Assembly: GCF_002943465.1 (NCBI RefSeq)
Contig: NZ_PTQY01000003.1
Span: 248,001 to 312,000 of the forward strand
Direction: 5' to 3'
Source: Rhodoferax sp. TS-BS-61-7
GTDB lineage: Bacteria; Pseudomonadota; Gammaproteobacteria; Burkholderiales; Burkholderiaceae_C
Length of the DNA stretch: 64,000 nt
The stretch's first letter is position 1. Every line of letters begins with the position of its first letter. The notes under the pieces were generated by a model. The model saw nothing but the letters and a program-made list of their open reading frames with translations. It had not been told where the DNA came from and did not search any database. Positions 1 to 8,995 of the stretch are shown here, piece after piece. The position numbers and the translations under genes are program-made.

Positions 1-1
1 C

Positions 2-841
2 GCGCAGGTGGAAGACGCCGTACACACCCTGCGCAGCTACGCCCGCCGCACCGAGCTGGACCCCGACCGCCTGGCCGAGCTGGACCAGCGCATGTCGCTG
101 TGGGTGAGCCTGGCGCGCCGCTACAAGCGCCCGCCCGAAGAGCTGGTGGAGGTGCTGGCCGCGTGGAAGACCGAGCTGGCCGCACTGGACGCCGCCGCCG
201 ACCTGGAGGGTCTGCAGGCCGCCGAGCGCAAGGCCCAGGCCGCCTACCTGACTGAAGCCAAGGCCATTTCCAAACAACGCGCCAAGGCCGCACCCCTGCT
301 GGCCCAGAGCATCACCCAGGCCATGCAAGGGTTGGGCATGCAAGGCGGGCAGTTTCAGGTGGCGCTGGAGCCACTGGCCCAGCCGCAGCAGAGCGGGCTG
401 GAAGACGTGCAGTTTTTGGCCGCGGGCCACGCCGGCAGCACGCCACGCCCTGTGGGCAAGGTGGCGTCGGGCGGCGAGCTGTCGCGTATGGCGCTGGCCA
501 TTGCGGTCACCACCAGCCAGCTGGGCACCGCACAAACGCTGATCTTTGACGAAGTGGATTCCGGGGTGGGCGGCGCCGTGGCCGAAACCGTGGGCCGCCT
601 CATGCAGCAGCTAGGGAGCGACCGCCAGGTGCTGGCCGTGACCCACCTGCCCCAGGTGGCCGCCTGTGCAGACCACCACTTGGTCGTCTCCAAAACCCTG
701 CAAGGCAAGGCCACGCTCAGCACCGTGGCCGCCGTGCACGGCGAGCAGCGCGTGGGCGAAATTGCCCGCATGCTGGGCGGCGAAAAACTCTCCAGCACCA
801 CCCTGGCCCACGCCAAGGAAATGCTGCAAGCGGGGCTGTGA
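2..841 (+). CDS. recN: DNA repair protein RecN, C-terminal part (5' end outside window)
   Basis: This is the carboxy-terminal half of RecN, an SMC-like ATPase that holds broken DNA together during recombinational repair. The frame is open from base 2, so the start lies upstream of the window; about 280 residues remain of a family length near 550. The ABC signature ([10 protein letters not shown]) and Walker B with the catalytic acidic pair ([12 protein letters not shown]) are visible, preceded by the end of the coiled-coil arm. The stop codon TGA shares one base with the ATG of rapZ, so the two genes are probably translationally coupled. Identity is from the sequence motifs and is confident. 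Confidence 0.95.
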   Translation, partial: AQVEDAVHTLRSYARRTELDPDRLAELDQRMSLWVSLARRYKRPPEELVEVLAAWKTELAALDAAADLEGLQAAERKAQAAYLTEAKAISKQRAKAAPLLAQSITQAMQGLGMQGGQFQVALEPLAQPQQSGLEDVQFLAAGHAGSTPRPVGKVASGGELSRMALAIAVTTSQLGTAQTLIFDEVDSGVGGAVAETVGRLMQQLGSDRQVLAVTHLPQVAACADHHLVVSKTLQGKATLSTVAAVHGEQRVGEIARMLGGEKLSSTTLAHAKEMLQAGL

Positions 842-1725
842 TGGAGATTGTGCTGATCACCGGCATGTCCGGCTCCGGCAAATCGGTGGCGCTGAACGCG
901 CTGGAAGACGCCGGCTTTTACTGCGTGGACAACCTGCCGCCCGAGCTGCTGCTGCCCTTTGTGGAGCTGGAGCAGCAGCACAACGCGCCGCGCGTGGCGA
1001 TTGCCATGGATGTGCGCAGTGCCACCTCGCTCCCCCTGGTGCCAAAGCAACTGGCCGCCGTGCGTGCGCTGGGCGTGGGGGTCAAGTCTCTGTTTCTGGA
1101 CGCCACCACCGACACCCTGGTGCGTCGTTATTCGGAGACCCGGCGCAAACACCCACTCTCGCAAAACAGCTCGGACCACGGCGAACGCGACGAGCGCCGT
1201 GCGCTGGTGGACGCCATTGAACTGGAGCGCGAGCTGCTGGCCGACCTGCGCGAACAGGCCCATGTGATCGACTCCAGCATCATCCGCCCCTCGCAGCTGC
1301 AGGGCTATGTCAAAGAACTGATTGCCGCACCGGGCGGGCAGCTCACCCTGGTGTTTGAGTCCTTTGCCTTCAAGCGCGGCGTGCCGACAGATGCGGACTA
1401 TATGTTCGACGTGCGCATGCTGCCCAACCCGCACTACGACCCCGCGCTCAAGCACCTGACCGGGCGCGACCAACCGGTGATCGACTTCCTGAAAACGCAG
1501 GACGATGTGGACCGCATGCTGAACCACATCAGCCAGTTTTTGGACAACTGGCTGGACGCCCTGGCACGCGACCACCGCAGCTACGTGACCGTGGCGATTG
1601 GCTGCACGGGCGGGCAACACCGGTCTGTGTACCTGGTGGAGCAGCTGGCCCAGCGCTTTGGTAGCAGCTGGAGCACGCTCAAGCGCCACCGCGAGATGGA
1701 CGCCCTGCAGTCCGGTCTAGGCTGA
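841..1725 (+). CDS. rapZ: RNase adapter protein RapZ (P-loop nucleotide-binding)
   Basis: RapZ is a cytoplasmic P-loop protein; in enterics it binds the sRNA GlmZ and guides RNase E to it, controlling glucosamine-6-phosphate synthase. The P-loop GMSGSGKS lies at residues 8-15, followed by the conserved segment [12 protein letters not shown]. The C-terminal domain keeps the family motif [10 protein letters not shown]. The 294-residue length is slightly above the E. coli protein. The ATG overlapping the recN stop was chosen; a GTG one codon earlier is also possible. The 3' end overlaps the convergent mutY gene by 9 bp. The GlmZ role is inferred from the family and may differ in this lineage. 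Confidence 0.95.
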   Translation: MEIVLITGMSGSGKSVALNALEDAGFYCVDNLPPELLLPFVELEQQHNAPRVAIAMDVRSATSLPLVPKQLAAVRALGVGVKSLFLDATTDTLVRRYSETRRKHPLSQNSSDHGERDERRALVDAIELERELLADLREQAHVIDSSIIRPSQLQGYVKELIAAPGGQLTLVFESFAFKRGVPTDADYMFDVRMLPNPHYDPALKHLTGRDQPVIDFLKTQDDVDRMLNHISQFLDNWLDALARDHRSYVTVAIGCTGGQHRSVYLVEQLAQRFGSSWSTLKRHREMDALQSGLG

Positions 1726-2760
1726 TTTTTCCAGCAGCTTGCGCACCGGCGCAGGCAGGCCCGCCGCAGCCCACTCCGCTGGCAAGAACCAGGCACCCGC
1801 TCCTAAATCTATAGCTGCTTGCGCAATATCCACTTGGGCTGCGTGCATAAAAAGGTCTTTATGCGTGAGCACATGAGTGAATACGGGCAGCATCTCCACG
1901 CGCGTGGCAAGCGGTGCTGGCAGCGCGGCACGCAAGGCATCTTCGCTGTCAAACAGAGGGAAGCACTGCAGCCCCGCCCACACACCGGGCGTGGGCCGCT
2001 TGGCCAGCCACACCGCGCCATCGGCGCGCTGTGCCCACAGCAGCCACAGGCTCTGGCTGCTGCGCTTGAGCTTGCGGGTGCGCACCGGGTAGCGCTCGGG
2101 GTCACCGGCCTTGGCGGCCACGCAGTGGCTGTGCACGGGGCATAGCAGGCAGCTGGGCTTTTTGGGGCTGCACACGGTGGCGCCCAAATCCATCATGCCC
2201 TGGGTGTAGCGCGGCATATCTGTGGCCGCGTTTTTGGCTACGGGCAGCAGGCCGGTGGCGGCGTCCCACAGCTTCTTCTCATTCGCAGAAGAGGCCAGGT
2301 CGGCATCAAAGCCCAACACACGCGTTACCACGCGCTTCACATTCGCATCCAGAATCGCCACGCGCTCGCCGAAGCACAGCGAGGCAATGGCGGCGGCGGT
2401 GGACCGGCCTATGCCAGGCAGCGTGGTCAGCGTGGCCGCGTCGCGCGGGAACTGGCCGCCGTGCAACTCCACCACCAGCTGCGCACAGCGGTGCAGGTTG
2501 CGTGCGCGGCTGTAGTAGCCCAGGCCGCTCCACAGGCCCATGACCTCGTCGCTGCTGGCGGCGGCCAGGTCGGCCACGGTGGGGCAGCGCTCCAGAAATT
2601 TGGCGAAGTAGCCGATGACGGTGACCACCTGCGTTTGCTGCAGCATGATCTCGGACAGCCACACGCGGTAGGGGTCTTGGGTGTTTTGCCAGGGCAGCGT
2701 GTTGCGGCCGTGCTGGCGCTGCCAAGCCACCACCTGGGTGGCGAAGTTGCTACCCGCCAC
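1717..2760 (-). CDS. mutY: A/G-specific adenine DNA glycosylase MutY
   Basis: MutY removes adenine mispaired with 8-oxoguanine and works with MutM in the GO repair system, which is also encoded in this window. The catalytic Glu sits in [11 protein letters not shown], the helix-hairpin-helix in [12 protein letters not shown], and the catalytic Asp in ILDANVKRV. The [4Fe-4S] ligands follow the expected Cys-X6-Cys-X2-Cys-X5-Cys spacing near residues 195-215. A NUDIX-like C-terminal domain follows and contains an in-frame copy of the interspersed repeat (near [10 protein letters not shown]). The start is GTG, 2 bp after the stop of the dynamin-like gene, indicating one transcript. Confidence 0.95.
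   Translation of the reverse strand: MAGSNFATQVVAWQRQHGRNTLPWQNTQDPYRVWLSEIMLQQTQVVTVIGYFAKFLERCPTVADLAAASSDEVMGLWSGLGYYSRARNLHRCAQLVVELHGGQFPRDAATLTTLPGIGRSTAAAIASLCFGERVAILDANVKRVVTRVLGFDADLASSANEKKLWDAATGLLPVAKNAATDMPRYTQGMMDLGATVCSPKKPSCLLCPVHSHCVAAKAGDPERYPVRTRKLKRSSQSLWLLWAQRADGAVWLAKRPTPGVWAGLQCFPLFDSEDALRAALPAPLATRVEMLPVFTHVLTHKDLFMHAAQVDIAQAAIDLGAGAWFLPAEWAAAGLPAPVRKLLEKSA
1807..1840 (+). repeat. Interspersed repeat copy 1, inside mutY (antisense to it)
   Basis: The core reads ATAGCTGCTTGCGCAATATC followed by CACTTGGGCT, matching the repeat family described in the findings. It lies within the coding region for the MutY C-terminal domain and is translated from the opposite strand as part of [11 protein letters not shown]. 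The reading frame of mutY is kept. Confidence 0.75.
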
Positions 2761-2762
2761 GC

Positions 2763-4742
2763 TCAGGCAATAACCACGTCCACCGAGGAGGTGGCGGCGG
2801 CCACAGCCAGCAGCTTGGCAGCGTCTTGGGCAGCGATCAGGTAGGCGGTCAGCTCGGCCAGCTTGCTGTCCAACTGGTCCAGCGCCACTTCTTGTTGCTC
2901 AATCTCGCCAATGCGGTCGTCAAGCCCACCCGCAGCCTGCGAGATGCGGTCAATGGCCTCGATGCGGCGGGCAAAGTTGCGGCGGCGTTCGCGCAGCTGG
3001 GCGTCCAGTTGGGCAGCGGCCGATTTGCTCCATAGCTCCACCTCACCCAGCGCGTTTTCGTGCACCGAGCGCAGGCGGGTAGACAGCGCACGCACCAGCC
3101 GGTCGGAGAACTCGGGCTGGGCCAGCTTGAAGGCATTGCCCACGCCCAGGTACTGCAAGTGGTTGCGTTCGATGGTGTCCAGCTCGGCCATGAAGTGGGC
3201 CATGGCCGGTTCGGCGGGCGCTTGCAACGAGAAGCCGTACTCGCCGTTGAGCAGTTTGAAGCTGGCCACCAGCATGCTCTGGATTTCGGCGCACAGGGTC
3301 TGCACTTTTTGCAGGTTGCCGCGCAGGCGGTCAAAGGTCTCGCCGTAGGCGCGCTTCACGCCCAGCTTCAGGCCTTTTTGCATGAGCGAGTCGTTGAGCT
3401 GGGCCATCTCTTTTTTGAGCGCGCTGGAACCCAGAATGCCAAAGACTTCGCGCAGCAGCTTGAGGTGCACTGAGCGCACAGCATGGATCTTGGCGCCGCC
3501 TTGGTCAAACTCGGCCTGCTCCTGCGAGATGCGGTTGCGCATGTGCTTGATGACCGTCGCGTTCTTGCCCTGCAAGCCCTTGAGCTCCATGGTCTGCTCG
3601 GTCAGGTCGCGCTTGCGGATGTTGATGACGCGGCCGGTCTCGGTACGCAGGCCGGTGATGCCATCGGCCATGGCCGCACCCAGAATTTTCTGGCGCTTGC
3701 CCATCATGCCGCGGCCCAACACGTCTTCCAGCAGCGGCAGGCAGCTTCGCTTGAGCAGCTCGTCGTCTTCGGTGACCTTGGCCACCAGGCCTTTTTGGGC
3801 CGACACGGCAATCACCTTGTCTTTGGGCAGGCCCAAGATTTCGGCGGTGCTGGCCTTCTGGCGCTCGATCTGGGTCTGGATTTGTGCGGGCGTACTCAGC
3901 GCGTCCCACAGCGTGTCAATCTTGTTGAGCACCACCAGGCGCGCATCGGGGTCGGTGGACTCGGTGATCAGGTGTTCGCGCCAGATGGCCAGGTCGGACT
4001 TGGTCACGCCGGTGTCCGCCCCCAGCATGAAGACCACGGCATGTGCCTGCGGAATCAGGCTCACGGTCAGCTCAGGTTCGGCGCCAATGGCGTTGAGCCC
4101 AGGCGTGTCCAGAATCACCAGGCCCTGCTTGAGCAAGGGATGGGCAATGTTGATCAGGGCGTGGCGCCACTTGGGCACTTCCACCATGCCCTGGGCGTCT
4201 TGCAGGGGGTTGTCTTCAGGGGCCTGGCTGTGCCAGAAGCCCAAGGCACGGGCTTCGTCTTGCGTGACCTTGCGAGTCTCGGCCACTTTTTCCAAGGCCT
4301 TGGCCAGTTGTTGAGGGTTGTTCACATCGAGGTCGATGCGGGTCCATTTTTCGGGCGCCATGCGCCACTCCATCAGCGCTTGGGGCTGCAGACGGGTCTC
4401 GATCGGCAGCAGGCGCAGGCAGGGTGGCACATCGGCGTCATAACCCATCTCGGTGGGGCACATGGTGGTGCGGCCCGCGCTGGCCGGCATGATGCGCCGG
4501 CCGTACCCTGCAAAGAACAGAGCGTTGATCATCTCGGACTTGCCGCGCGAAAACTCGGCCACAAAAGCGACCATAACTTTGTCGGAACGCACCTGGCCTT
4601 CGAGGCGGCGCAATCGCTCTTCCACGCCAGCGTCCAGCAGGTCGTGGTCTTTCATCCACTCCCCCAGCAATTTCAGGCGCAGGGCAAATTCACGGCGCCA
4701 TGTGCCATGCTGGTCAAACTGATCGTTAAATGAAGTAGCCAA
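2763..4742 (-). CDS. Dynamin-like GTPase family protein
   Basis: A 659-residue large GTPase of the bacterial dynamin-like type. The P-loop is AEFSRGKS at residues 62-69; the G3 motif DTPGLNA is near residue 210 and the G4 motif NKID near residue 275. The second half is helical and charged, as expected for a stalk, and ends in a hydrophobic, alanine-rich tail that could contact membrane. The start codon is TTG, with GGGGGA upstream. The gene sits 2 bp before mutY on the same strand, so the two are probably co-transcribed. Bacterial dynamins remodel or protect membranes; the specific role here is unknown. Confidence 0.85.
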   Translation of the reverse strand: MATSFNDQFDQHGTWRREFALRLKLLGEWMKDHDLLDAGVEERLRRLEGQVRSDKVMVAFVAEFSRGKSEMINALFFAGYGRRIMPASAGRTTMCPTEMGYDADVPPCLRLLPIETRLQPQALMEWRMAPEKWTRIDLDVNNPQQLAKALEKVAETRKVTQDEARALGFWHSQAPEDNPLQDAQGMVEVPKWRHALINIAHPLLKQGLVILDTPGLNAIGAEPELTVSLIPQAHAVVFMLGADTGVTKSDLAIWREHLITESTDPDARLVVLNKIDTLWDALSTPAQIQTQIERQKASTAEILGLPKDKVIAVSAQKGLVAKVTEDDELLKRSCLPLLEDVLGRGMMGKRQKILGAAMADGITGLRTETGRVINIRKRDLTEQTMELKGLQGKNATVIKHMRNRISQEQAEFDQGGAKIHAVRSVHLKLLREVFGILGSSALKKEMAQLNDSLMQKGLKLGVKRAYGETFDRLRGNLQKVQTLCAEIQSMLVASFKLLNGEYGFSLQAPAEPAMAHFMAELDTIERNHLQYLGVGNAFKLAQPEFSDRLVRALSTRLRSVHENALGEVELWSKSAAAQLDAQLRERRRNFARRIEAIDRISQAAGGLDDRIGEIEQQEVALDQLDSKLAELTAYLIAAQDAAKLLAVAAATSSVDVVIA

Positions 4743-4792
4743 GAATCCCCCGTGGAATCATTCAATATAGCACTGACGCCCCCAAGCGGCGC

Positions 4793-5608
4793 TCAGGGTT
4801 TTTGACAAGTGGGGCAGAAGAACGTGGAGCGCTGCCCCTGCCGCATACTCCGAATCGCCCCGCCACAGACCCTGCAGGGCTCGCCTTCACGACCATACAC
4901 CATCGCCTCCAGCTGAAAGTAACCGCTTTCCCCCTTGGCATTGGAGAAATCCCGCAGGGTGCTGCCCCCTTTCTGCACCGCACGGGCCAGCACATCGCAG
5001 ATGGCGGTGTGCAACTTGGCCAGGCGCGGCTTGCTGACCTTGTTGGACGCCGTAGTGGGGCGGATGCCGGCCAGAAACAAGGCCTCGGACGCATAAATAT
5101 TGCCCACACCCACCACCACCTCTCCGGCCAGCAGTACCTGCTTGATAGGCGCCTTACGCTGCGCCATGGCCCACTGAAAATCGACCAGCCCAAAATCCTC
5201 GCCCAGCGGCTCCACGCCCAGGTGGCCCAGCAGCTTCTGCGCAGCCGGGTCGGCTTCGCCAGCCGCAAACACCACCGCGCCAAAGCGGCGTGGGTCGTTC
5301 AGGCGCAGGGTGCCGCGGGTGGTGACGAGGTCAAAGTGGTCGTGTGTGCCGGGCGGCGGCATGCGCCCGCCAAAGGCCACGCTGCCCGACATGCCCAGGT
5401 GCACCAGCAGCAGGCCCGCATCCAGGTCCAGCAGCAGGTATTTGCCGCGCCGGCGCACCTGCAGCACGCGTTGCCCCACCAGGTGGTCTGGGTCGCAGCC
5501 CAGCGGCCAGCGCAGGGGCTTGCCCAGGTGCACGGCCTGCACCTCACCACCGGCGATGCGGTCGGCAAAACTCAGGCGGGTAACTTCAACTTCGGGTAAT
5601 TCAGGCAT
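4793..5608 (-). CDS. mutM: Formamidopyrimidine-DNA glycosylase MutM (Fpg)
   Basis: MutM excises 8-oxoguanine and ring-opened purines from DNA and nicks the backbone by beta,delta-elimination. The N-terminus MPELPEVEV gives the catalytic Pro and Glu, and a conserved Lys appears in KYLLLDL. The C-terminal zinc finger has Cys-X2-Cys (CRVC) and Cys-X2-Cys (CPTC). At 271 residues it has the usual length. It is transcribed divergently from the TPR gene with about 39 bp between them, and lies 50 bp upstream of the dynamin-mutY pair on the same strand, so oxidative DNA repair functions are grouped here. Confidence 0.96.
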   Translation of the reverse strand: MPELPEVEVTRLSFADRIAGGEVQAVHLGKPLRWPLGCDPDHLVGQRVLQVRRRGKYLLLDLDAGLLLVHLGMSGSVAFGGRMPPPGTHDHFDLVTTRGTLRLNDPRRFGAVVFAAGEADPAAQKLLGHLGVEPLGEDFGLVDFQWAMAQRKAPIKQVLLAGEVVVGVGNIYASEALFLAGIRPTTASNKVSKPRLAKLHTAICDVLARAVQKGGSTLRDFSNAKGESGYFQLEAMVYGREGEPCRVCGGAIRSMRQGQRSTFFCPTCQKP

Positions 5609-5635
5609 GGGGCCTTCTGGCTATTCGGGTTGGAT

Positions 5636-5641
5636 TATTAT
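5636..5641 (+). promoter_or_regulatory. Candidate -10 element, possible leaderless start of the TPR gene
   Basis: TATTAT ends 6 nt before the ATG at 5648. If it is a true -10 box, the transcript would begin at or beside the start codon. It also favours the ATG at 5648 over the upstream TTG. This is inference from spacing only. Confidence 0.4.
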
Positions 5642-5647
5642 GGTCTG

Positions 5648-7384
5648 ATGAACCCATCCAAACGCCTTGTTTCCCTGAGCATTCTGGTGGCCTGTTTGGG
5701 TCTGGGACCCTTGACGTGGGCTGCGGAAGCAGAGCCGGTACAAAACTCTGAACTCAACCGCGAACTTTTTTACCAATTGTTACTTGGCGAGTTGAGCGCC
5801 AACAACGGTGACGCCGGCAATGCCTACGCCCTGATGTTGGACGCGGCACGCAAAACCAACTCTGAAAAGCTGTTTGAGCGCGCTGTGGAACTGGCCTTGC
5901 GCGCCCGCAGCGCCGACGCTGCACTGGACGCCGCCCGTGCCTGGCAGCGCGCCCTGCCCGCCTCCAAAGAAGCCAACCGTTATGTGTTGCAAATCCTCAT
6001 TGGGATGAACAGGGTCAGTGACACGCTGGAGCCGCTCAAGCGCGAACTGGCCGGCAGCGCCGGCAAAGAGCGCATTGCCGCCATCAGCCTGCTGCCACGT
6101 TACTTTGCGCGGGTCACCGACAAGGCCCTGGCTGCACAGCAGGTAGAACAGGCGCTGGCACCCGACTTGGGCACCAAGGCCACAGGCCCCGCGGCCTGGG
6201 CCGCTGTAGGCATGCTGCGCCTGGGTGCAACCCATACCGAAACCGCGCTGGAGGCAGCCCAACGCGGTGCGGCGCTGGACAACCAGTCTGACGAAGTGGC
6301 CATCTTGGCGCTGAACCTGATGGAAGCCAAGGTGGCACAAGCAGAGCCCTTGCTGCGCAAATACCTGGACGGCAAGCCCATGCCCGAGCTGCGTATGGCC
6401 TATGGCCGCAAGCTGATTGACAACGCACGTTACGCCGAAGCCCTGATGCAGATGCAAACGCTGACCCAGCAGGCGCCGGCGTTTGCCGATGGTTGGCTGG
6501 TGAAGGGCTCGCTGGAGCTGCAAGACAAAAAACTGGGGGATGCCGAGGCATCGCTCAAGCAATACCTGCAGCTCAGCGCCCCCCAGGAAGCCGCGCCGGA
6601 CGACACCGAAACCGGGCGTGGCATGGTGCAAGCATTGTTGTTGCTGGCCCAGGTTGCTGAGCAAACCCAGCGCCCCGAGGAAGCCAGCGCCTACCTGGCC
6701 CGCATCAACAGCCCGCAAGACGCCCTGCGTGTGCAAACCCGGCGCGCCACACTGCTAGCCCGCCAGGGCAAGCTGGACGAAGCCCGTGCCCTGATCCGTG
6801 CCACCCCCGAAACCCAGGCCGATGATGCCCGCGCCAAACTCAGCACCGAGGTGCAACTGCTGCGCGACTTCAAACAATTCAGCGCCGCCTACCAATTGCT
6901 GCAGGAAGGTGTGCAGCGCTTCCCCAAAGACGTGGGCATGGCCTATGACTTGGCCATGCTGGCCGAGAAGCTGAACAAACTGCCCGAGATGGAACAGCTG
7001 CTGCGCCGAGTGATTGCCGAGCAGCCCGACTACCACCACGCCTACAACGCGCTGGGGTATTCGCTGGCCGATCGCAACTTGCGCTTGCCGGAAGCGCGTC
7101 AGCTCATCACCAAGGCACTGGAGTTTGCGCCCAACGACCCCTTCATTGTGGACAGCCTGGCTTGGGTGGAGTTTCGCAGCGGCAACCTCGGCGAGGCCAA
7201 ACGCCTGCTGGAACAGGCCTACGCCAACCGCCAGGACGCCGAGATTGCGGCGCACCTGGGTGAGGTGCTGTGGGCCATGGGGCTGCGCGACCAAGCCACC
7301 GCCCTCTGGCGCAAGGCCCTGGACGAAAACAAGGACAACGACACCCTGCAGGAAACCGTGCGCCGCCTGCGTGGCGCACTGTGA
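5648..7384 (+). CDS. Tetratricopeptide repeat protein, exported
   Basis: A 578-residue protein with an N-terminal signal peptide (hydrophobic core SILVACLGLGPLTWA, then AEAEP) followed by tandem helical repeats typical of TPR proteins. The clearest repeats are near the C-terminus (HAYNALGYSLADRNL, then DSLAWVEFRSGNLGEAKRLL). Its stop overlaps the lolB start (TGATG type), and lolB is followed by ispE, an arrangement I recognise as common in betaproteobacteria. TPR proteins are scaffolds; a role in envelope biogenesis is inferred from the lolB linkage. The ATG at 5648 was chosen over a TTG at 5630. Confidence 0.88.
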   Translation: MNPSKRLVSLSILVACLGLGPLTWAAEAEPVQNSELNRELFYQLLLGELSANNGDAGNAYALMLDAARKTNSEKLFERAVELALRARSADAALDAARAWQRALPASKEANRYVLQILIGMNRVSDTLEPLKRELAGSAGKERIAAISLLPRYFARVTDKALAAQQVEQALAPDLGTKATGPAAWAAVGMLRLGATHTETALEAAQRGAALDNQSDEVAILALNLMEAKVAQAEPLLRKYLDGKPMPELRMAYGRKLIDNARYAEALMQMQTLTQQAPAFADGWLVKGSLELQDKKLGDAEASLKQYLQLSAPQEAAPDDTETGRGMVQALLLLAQVAEQTQRPEEASAYLARINSPQDALRVQTRRATLLARQGKLDEARALIRATPETQADDARAKLSTEVQLLRDFKQFSAAYQLLQEGVQRFPKDVGMAYDLAMLAEKLNKLPEMEQLLRRVIAEQPDYHHAYNALGYSLADRNLRLPEARQLITKALEFAPNDPFIVDSLAWVEFRSGNLGEAKRLLEQAYANRQDAEIAAHLGEVLWAMGLRDQATALWRKALDENKDNDTLQETVRRLRGAL

Positions 7385-7887
7385 TGCAGCGCTGGGGCTG
7401 GGCAGGCCTGCGCCTGTGGTTTTTGTTTGCTATATTTTTGATAGCTGGTTGCGCAACGCCAACAAGGGATCCGGGCACATTTGATGCCAAAACCCATTGG
7501 CAGGGGCGTATTGCCATCAAGGTCTTAAGCACGCCACCCCAGGCCTTTTCTGCGGACTTTGAACTCGACGGCCAGGGCGAAGCCGGCACCCTGGCTCTGT
7601 TCTCCCCGCTGGGCACCACGGTGGCGCAGATGCAATGGGCACCCGGTTTGGCGCAGCTGCGCAATGGCGGTGAGGTGCGCAAGTTTGAGTCACTCTCGGC
7701 CCTGGCCCAGCAGGCCACCGGCACCGAATTGCCGGTGACTGCGCTGTTTGACTGGTTGCGTGGCACCGCCACCCCGGCACCCGGCTGGGACGCCGACCTG
7801 AGCCAATTGCCCGAAGGGCGCCTGCAAGCACGCCGCAGCGCCGACAGCGCCCCCGCGGTGGAACTCAAAATCCTTCTGGAACGCTGA
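7384..7887 (+). CDS. lolB: Outer-membrane lipoprotein receptor LolB
   Basis: LolB is the outer-membrane lipoprotein that accepts lipoproteins from LolA and inserts them into the outer membrane. The 167-residue product has a lipoprotein signal with lipobox LIAGC (Cys23), then a WQGRIAIKV strand and the alternating hydrophobic pattern of the LolA/LolB fold. The location between the TPR gene and ispE supports the call. The signal peptide, including the lipobox cysteine codon, lies within a copy of the interspersed repeat (7429-7468), which is unusual for an essential gene. The ATG overlaps the upstream stop. Confidence 0.88.
   Translation: MQRWGWAGLRLWFLFAIFLIAGCATPTRDPGTFDAKTHWQGRIAIKVLSTPPQAFSADFELDGQGEAGTLALFSPLGTTVAQMQWAPGLAQLRNGGEVRKFESLSALAQQATGTELPVTALFDWLRGTATPAPGWDADLSQLPEGRLQARRSADSAPAVELKILLER
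7429..7468 (+). repeat. Interspersed repeat copy 2, inside the lolB signal peptide
   Basis: The copy reads GCTATATTTTTGATAGCTGG then TTGCGCAACGCCAACAAGGG. It is in sense orientation and encodes AIFLIAGCATPTR, including the lipobox. The frame is the same one used in the copies at 11465, 15972 and 38166. Confidence 0.85.
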
Positions 7888-7906
7888 GCACACGCAGTGC
7901 TGCACC

Positions 7907-7912
7907 GATAAT
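7907..7912 (+). promoter_or_regulatory. Candidate -10 element 7 nt before ispE
   Basis: GATAAT is followed by 7 nt and then the ATG of ispE, so a transcript from it would start at the A of the start codon. No Shine-Dalgarno sequence is visible. Upstream -35 similarity is weak. Confidence 0.4.
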
Positions 7913-7919
7913 TCGGGCC

Positions 7920-8810
7920 ATGCAGTCGCTCTACGACATTCCCGCCCCAGCCAAACTCAACCTGTTTTTGCACATCATCGGGCGGCGTACCGATGGTTAC
8001 CACCTGCTGCAATCGGCCTTCATGCTGATTGACTGGTGTGACACCCTGCACTTTGCACGGCGCAGCGATGGTCAGATCAGCCGCGAAGACCTGAACGTGC
8101 CCCTGCCCGCCGATGACCTGAATGTGCGCGCCGCCCGCGCGCTACAGCAGGCCACGGGCTGCACACAGGGCGCACACATTGGCGTTTTGAAATCCATACC
8201 GGCCCAAGCAGGCATGGGCGGCGGCTCTTCGGATGCAGCGTCCACGCTGCTGGCGCTGAACCGTTTGTGGAACCTCAAACTCTCGGTGCAGCAACTCTCG
8301 GTGATTGGTTTGGCGCTGGGGGCCGACGTGCCTTTTTTCCTGAGTGGTGGCCATGGCTGGGTCGAAGGCATTGGTGAGAAAATCACACCGCTGTCCCTGC
8401 CCGCTGGACGATGGGCGGTGGTCAAACCCGATGCGGGTTTGGACACAAAGTTGATTTTTTCTGATCCGGAGTTGAAACGCGACTCAGAGCCTGCTACAAT
8501 CACAGGCTTCGCTGCAGACGCCGCCGGAAAAACACAAATACCATTTGGGTTTGGCCGAAATGACTTGCAAGCCGTTGCCCAAAAGCTGTGCCCCGGTGTA
8601 AATCAAGCCCTTCAGTGGCTCGATGACAAGGGTTTAAGTGGCAGGATGACAGGCTCTGGAAGTGCGGTGTTTGCGCACTTGCAGCACGACATCGATGTGG
8701 GAAATATGTTGATGGATGCGCCTGGTGCGCTTCAAGTCAGGTTGTGCAGCAGTTTGGATGTTCATCCTTTGTTGGGGTGGGCAAACAGCGACGGCAAAAT
8801 TAAGGTTTAG
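7920..8810 (+). CDS. ispE: 4-diphosphocytidyl-2-C-methyl-D-erythritol kinase IspE
   Basis: IspE phosphorylates CDP-methylerythritol with ATP in the non-mevalonate isoprenoid pathway. It is a cytoplasmic GHMP kinase. The N-terminal motif PAKLNLFLHIIGRRTDGYH is present, as is the glycine-rich ATP loop GMGGGSSDAAS near residue 100; a C-terminal GHMP motif appears at RMTGSGSAVFA. At 296 residues the length is normal. It lies between lolB and tRNA-Gln. No ribosome binding site is clear; a -10-like GATAAT lies 7 nt before the start. Confidence 0.97.
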   Translation: MQSLYDIPAPAKLNLFLHIIGRRTDGYHLLQSAFMLIDWCDTLHFARRSDGQISREDLNVPLPADDLNVRAARALQQATGCTQGAHIGVLKSIPAQAGMGGGSSDAASTLLALNRLWNLKLSVQQLSVIGLALGADVPFFLSGGHGWVEGIGEKITPLSLPAGRWAVVKPDAGLDTKLIFSDPELKRDSEPATITGFAADAAGKTQIPFGFGRNDLQAVAQKLCPGVNQALQWLDDKGLSGRMTGSGSAVFAHLQHDIDVGNMLMDAPGALQVRLCSSLDVHPLLGWANSDGKIKV

Positions 8811-8841
8811 CGGTGGGCAGCATTGCGCTGTCAACCTGTGT

Positions 8842-8918
8842 AGGGGAGTCGCCAAGTTGGTTAAGGCACTGGATTTTGATTCCAGCATGCGAAGGTTCGA
8901 ATCCTTCTTCCCCTGCCA
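8842..8918 (+). tRNA. tRNA-Gln (anticodon TTG)
   Basis: A complete cloverleaf can be drawn. The acceptor strands AGGGGAG and TTCCCCT pair (last pair G-T), the anticodon stem CTGGA/TCCAG encloses loop TTTTGAT with anticodon TTG, and the T arm is GAAGG-TTCGAAT-CCTTC. The discriminator base is G and the 3' CCA is encoded. The anticodon reads CAA, so the tRNA accepts glutamine. It sits between ispE and prs. Confidence 0.96.
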
Positions 8919-8995
8919 AATTGCTGTTCGGGACACATCCCGCTTCAGCATGCGCATAGTGACGACATAAACCCAATCTCTTCGCTGGATCCCAC

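Noticed and set aside
3483..4733. Plus-strand frame of about 416 codons opposite the dynamin-like gene
   Set aside because: It is a GC-bias shadow. The minus-strand protein has all GTPase motifs.
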